Assembly (NCBI GenBank): GCA_949288455.1
Contig: CASEKF010000046.1
Location: 1-15,705, forward strand
DNA from: an uncultured bacterium
Lineage (GTDB): Bacteria; Vulcanimicrobiota; CADAWZ01
Direction of reading: 5' to 3'
Length of the DNA stretch: 15,705 nt
The first letter of the stretch is position 1, and each line of letters starts with the position of its first letter. Below the pieces are notes generated by a model. It ran no database searches, was not told the DNA's origin, and saw only the letters and a program-made list of their open reading frames with translations. Made by a program: the position numbers and the translations under genes. Below, piece by piece: positions 12,799 to 15,705 of this stretch.

Positions 12799-12906
12799 TG
12801 CCTACCTCCGTATAAACATGTTTGCCGTTAGAACTTCTGTAAATAATTCAGAAACAGCCGTTCAAGCAAACGAAATATTTAAAATGAACGATATATTTCA
12901 CAAATC

Positions 12907-12940
12907 CGGTTTGATATCATGAATTCATGATATCAAACCG
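12907..12940. repeat. Perfect 34-bp palindrome without loop
   Basis: 12907-12923 (CGGTTTGATATCATGAA) and 12924-12940 are exact reverse complements with GAATTC at the centre. It overlaps the stop codon and last codons of the small membrane protein gene and lies about 110 nt before the 307-aa gene start. No T run follows on the minus strand, so it is not an ordinary terminator. It may be a protein-binding operator or an mRNA stability/attenuation element inside the operon. Confidence 0.8.
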
Positions 12941-13095
12941 AAAGGATCTTCTTTAGGAGTATCCGACGACGCTCCTGACTTACCGACGTTCTCAGGACTC
13001 TTATCAAAATATTCCCATAGCAATAATAAAACAAGACTTACGGAAAAAAACACGCAAGCTTTCCAGCTAAAAAATAAGTCAACAAAAGAATGCAT
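12925..13095 (-). CDS. Small single-span membrane protein (56 aa)
   Basis: A 56-codon frame in the gap between the large TPR gene and the 307-aa gene. It starts at ATG 13095 (MHSFVDLFFSWK), has one hydrophobic segment at about residues 13-30 (ACVFFSVSLVLLLLWEYF) and a hydrophilic Ser/Asp/Lys tail (DKSPENVGKSGASSD, TPKEDPFG). The SD is weak (TTGAGA, about 6 nt upstream). It begins 22 nt after the TPR stop and is co-directional, as expected for an operon member. Support comes from the clean membrane-segment-plus-tail layout and tight spacing; no homologue is recognised. It could anchor the cytoplasmic TPR/Roadblock proteins to the membrane. Confidence 0.55.
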   Translation of the reverse strand: MHSFVDLFFSWKACVFFSVSLVLLLLWEYFDKSPENVGKSGASSDTPKEDPFGLIS

Positions 13096-13117
13096 ACTTG
13101 TCTCAACTAAACCTCAA

Positions 13118-15703
13118 TTAATTCTCCAGCATAGACGCCAAATCGCCTATTTTCTTTTCCACGTCCCGATAACGAATATCTACGGCATAACATTCCTGAT
13201 ACATATTCAAGGCGTCTTCATACTTGCCTTGGCAATAATATGCCTCCGCAAGATTATATCTCGTATCCTGTTGCCGTTCTTCATCCTCATAATCTTCGTC
13301 TAATATAATTTGGAATTGGGTCTCGGCCAGATTATATAACTTTTGCTTTAAAAAGATAGTTCCAATCTGATTTAACGCCTGCAGATGCGAACCGGGATAC
13401 TCGGAAGCAGATTTATATTCGAATACCGCTTCCTCAGAAAACCCCATAGCTTCATAAAATTTCCCCAAGTTCATATGAGCCTCGCCTTCGGAAGAATTTT
13501 TAAACACCAGCTTCCTGTAAGCTTGTATAACCGAAGATATCAAGCCTCTAGTCAAAATTTTAGAAGCATATACGATAGACTTTTCGTAATCAGAAGCGCT
13601 GGCATAAATTATAGCGAGGTGCGACATAGCGTCGTAAGAATCCTCGTCCATCTTAAGCAATTTTTCAAAATAAGGAAGACTCTCCTGCATAAAGCCTGCG
13701 GAAAAAAGAGTTTGAGCCATTCTTAAAAGCGAAGCGGAATCTTCGGGTTTCCATTTCTCAATTTTTACGAAATAGGAGCAAGCGTCTTCGGGAAGCGATT
13801 GTTTTAACGCCAAATCTATCATTATAAAATAGTTTTCCACAATATCGTCCGCTCTGCTCTTCACTTTATCAAGAGTCAGATAAATATCCGCCATCATTTC
13901 TCGCGCTCGAACAGCTTCCGAAATATTGCCTAATTCTTCATATTGAGAAGAAAGAAAATCTAAAACTTCCAAAGCCTTTTCATAATCGTTTTCACGTTCA
14001 TAAACTTTCTCTATTTGCTCAAAAAGAACCAAACTTTTTTCCGTCTCTCCGGACTCGTCGAATTTTCGAGCCAGATCGTCAAGCCTCAATATGCCTGCGT
14101 TAATATCGTTTTGCGAAGAATAAATGTCTATTATTCTCGTAAAGATATTCTCTTCTTTTAAATAATCGTCGTATTCCACCATCTGTTTCAACGTATCCAG
14201 ATATTTATCGACGGCGGCCTGCCAATCCCCTTCCTGATATAAAAGCTCGGCTATTTTAACTGCATAATCCCAAGCAAGCGAACGATTTTGCTGACGAGAC
14301 GCTAACGTTTCCAATTTTCGCGTAAGCTCTATTACTTTCGCAAAATCTTTCTTTTCCAAATAATGATGCGTCAACTCTTCAAATATCTCTATAGCTTCGC
14401 TTAACATCCCATTTTCATTATAAACTTCTCCAAGCTCTTCCCGCATCTGAAAATTAAAAGGCTGCAAAGCTATTATTTCTTTGACGGTATCTCTAGCTTT
14501 GGCATATTCATGTTCATTAAGATAATACGTTAATAGATATCTATAATTTTCCGTAGCATCTTCAAAACGAAGCTGTTTCTTATAAATTTCTATCAACTTA
14601 AATCTTATATCGTTTTCAGAAGGAGAAATCGCTAAAATTCGCTTCATTATTTCGGCGGCAGGAGCGTCTAACTTTTTATCCAGATACATATTGACAATAT
14701 CAGTATAAAGAGAAACGGCTTTTTCAGGATTAAACGTTTGATAAAGAATAGCTAATTTTTCTTTGGCAAAAACATTTTCCGGAGCTAAATCTAAAATTTT
14801 GGAACATATGTTTATCGCCATTTCAAATTTCGAACGACGACGATAAATTTCATATATAATAAGGTAGCCGGCCACAGCTTTCTCGATATGTCCCCTGGCG
14901 GCCTGCACTTCGCAGATTTTTTCTCTTAACTCAGGGTTATCAGGCAAATAGGCGAGCATACGTCTATACAGGTTTTCAGCTTCTCTATAATCTCCTTTAG
15001 CGAACATCTGGCTGCCGATAATATATGTCTCGTTTAAAGCTTCTTCTAAATCTCCCAGAGAAATATATCTATCAAGAAGAATTTTTCTAACTTCCAAATA
15101 GTTAGGATCAATATTTAATAGTTCTTTATATTGTTCTAAAGCCTCGTTCCAACGATCTTTTTTGACAAAGATATCCGCTCTTGCAAACATAGCCTGCTTA
15201 TAAGAAGGATTATCTTTTATGATGGAATCCAAAATATTAAGGGCGCTTGTAAAATTTCCTTTTTCCTTCTCTTCAATAGCCTGCTGATAATAAAGCTCAA
15301 TCTGTTGAGGAAATTTTTTGACAAGTTCCTTATTGAGCTTATCCGCTCCTTCTTCGTCTCCCTTATCTCTCAAAAGTTTTACGATATGCAAATATTGATC
15401 TAATGCCAGATCTCCCTCTCCCTGGCGAAAATAAATTTCTCCAAGGATCTCGTTAGCCTTAAGATTTTCAGGATCTATATCAAGCAATTTTTCGCATACG
15501 GATATTCCCTCGTCAAGCATATCTTTATCAAGATAAGTGGAAGCTAACAGCAAAAATTCCGGGATTGCCTCTTCAGGGGATCCGTCGTTTAATAAAATAT
15601 TTATAAGCTTATGTCTAGCGGAAAGATTGCCGGAATCGGCTTTTAGAATTTCTCGATATATATCTATTAATTTTTTACGAATTGAAGAGTTATCGGGAAC
15701 CCA
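13118..15703 (-). CDS. Very large tetratricopeptide-repeat protein (N-terminus outside window)
   Basis: The frame is open from the right edge of the window to the stop at 13118, so at least 861 residues are present and the true start lies beyond 15705; a start at 15553 would be an artefact, since the upstream in-frame residues (SIRKKLIDIYREILKADSGN) are also TPR. The protein is almost entirely 34-residue helix-turn-helix repeats with typical W/Y..A...Y...L...P spacing, e.g. DRWNEALEQYKELLNIDPNY and KGDYREAENLYRRMLAYLPD, with a few longer linkers around the middle. No signal peptide, membrane segment or catalytic motif is seen in this part. TPR solenoids bind peptides and organise complexes. 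It heads the minus-strand group that includes two Roadblock proteins, and is probably its main scaffold. Confidence 0.92.
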   Translation of the reverse strand, partial: WVPDNSSIRKKLIDIYREILKADSGNLSARHKLINILLNDGSPEEAIPEFLLLASTYLDKDMLDEGISVCEKLLDIDPENLKANEILGEIYFRQGEGDLALDQYLHIVKLLRDKGDEEGADKLNKELVKKFPQQIELYYQQAIEEKEKGNFTSALNILDSIIKDNPSYKQAMFARADIFVKKDRWNEALEQYKELLNIDPNYLEVRKILLDRYISLGDLEEALNETYIIGSQMFAKGDYREAENLYRRMLAYLPDNPELREKICEVQAARGHIEKAVAGYLIIYEIYRRRSKFEMAINICSKILDLAPENVFAKEKLAILYQTFNPEKAVSLYTDIVNMYLDKKLDAPAAEIMKRILAISPSENDIRFKLIEIYKKQLRFEDATENYRYLLTYYLNEHEYAKARDTVKEIIALQPFNFQMREELGEVYNENGMLSEAIEIFEELTHHYLEKKDFAKVIELTRKLETLASRQQNRSLAWDYAVKIAELLYQEGDWQAAVDKYLDTLKQMVEYDDYLKEENIFTRIIDIYSSQNDINAGILRLDDLARKFDESGETEKSLVLFEQIEKVYERENDYEKALEVLDFLSSQYEELGNISEAVRAREMMADIYLTLDKVKSRADDIVENYFIMIDLALKQSLPEDACSYFVKIEKWKPEDSASLLRMAQTLFSAGFMQESLPYFEKLLKMDEDSYDAMSHLAIIYASASDYEKSIVYASKILTRGLISSVIQAYRKLVFKNSSEGEAHMNLGKFYEAMGFSEEAVFEYKSASEYPGSHLQALNQIGTIFLKQKLYNLAETQFQIILDEDYEDEERQQDTRYNLAEAYYCQGKYEDALNMYQECYAVDIRYRDVEKKIGDLASMLEN

Positions 15704-15705
15704 TT

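Overview
The window is A+T-rich bacterial chromosome with strong Shine-Dalgarno (SD) sites. It looks like a host-associated or fermentative anaerobe. My best guess is an Elusimicrobiota/Endomicrobia-like organism, held with low confidence. The reasons are low G+C, a bacterial serpin, thiamin salvage by an ECF-type ThiT, Clostridia-like AIM24 and integrase sequences, and a TPR/Roadblock cluster beside rplM-rpsI. No rRNA, tRNA, CRISPR array or intact mobile element was seen.

Left part (1-2800, + strand): the 3' end of a serpin gene; then a promoter and two tandem, clearly paralogous genes for 28-29 residue peptides, each with its own SD and each ending in Gly-Cys; then a hairpin, an AIM24-family gene and cinA. 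The peptide pair is the most novel-looking item here. No maturation enzyme is visible in the window.

Middle part (2800-6740): a minus-strand operon for a secreted CMD/CMD/cupin protein and an exported flavodoxin that also has a second, well-formed internal start. The probable regulator, a YqhC-like AraC protein, is divergent but separated from the operon by about 1 kb of mobile-element debris. The debris is an XRE repressor gene frameshifted in an 11-A run and a tyrosine integrase relic that has lost its catalytic core yet keeps its start, SD and C-terminal Tyr motif.

6740-8660: thiT (thiamin uptake) converges on an isolated phnW-type 2-aminoethylphosphonate transaminase gene.

Right part (8660-15705, minus strand): a TPR/Roadblock gene group precedes rplM and rpsI. 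In transcription order it is a very large TPR protein (start outside the window), an unreported 56-residue membrane protein, a 307-residue protein of unknown family, a stand-alone Roadblock/LC7 (MglB-like) protein, and a protein with TPRs, a 17-heptad E/R-rich probable single alpha-helix and a C-terminal Roadblock/LC7 domain. It looks like a scaffold and GTPase-regulator module (polarity, surface machinery or secretion), but no Ras-like GTPase is in the window. rplM has its own consensus promoter, and rpsI follows after an unusually long, structured 280-nt spacer.
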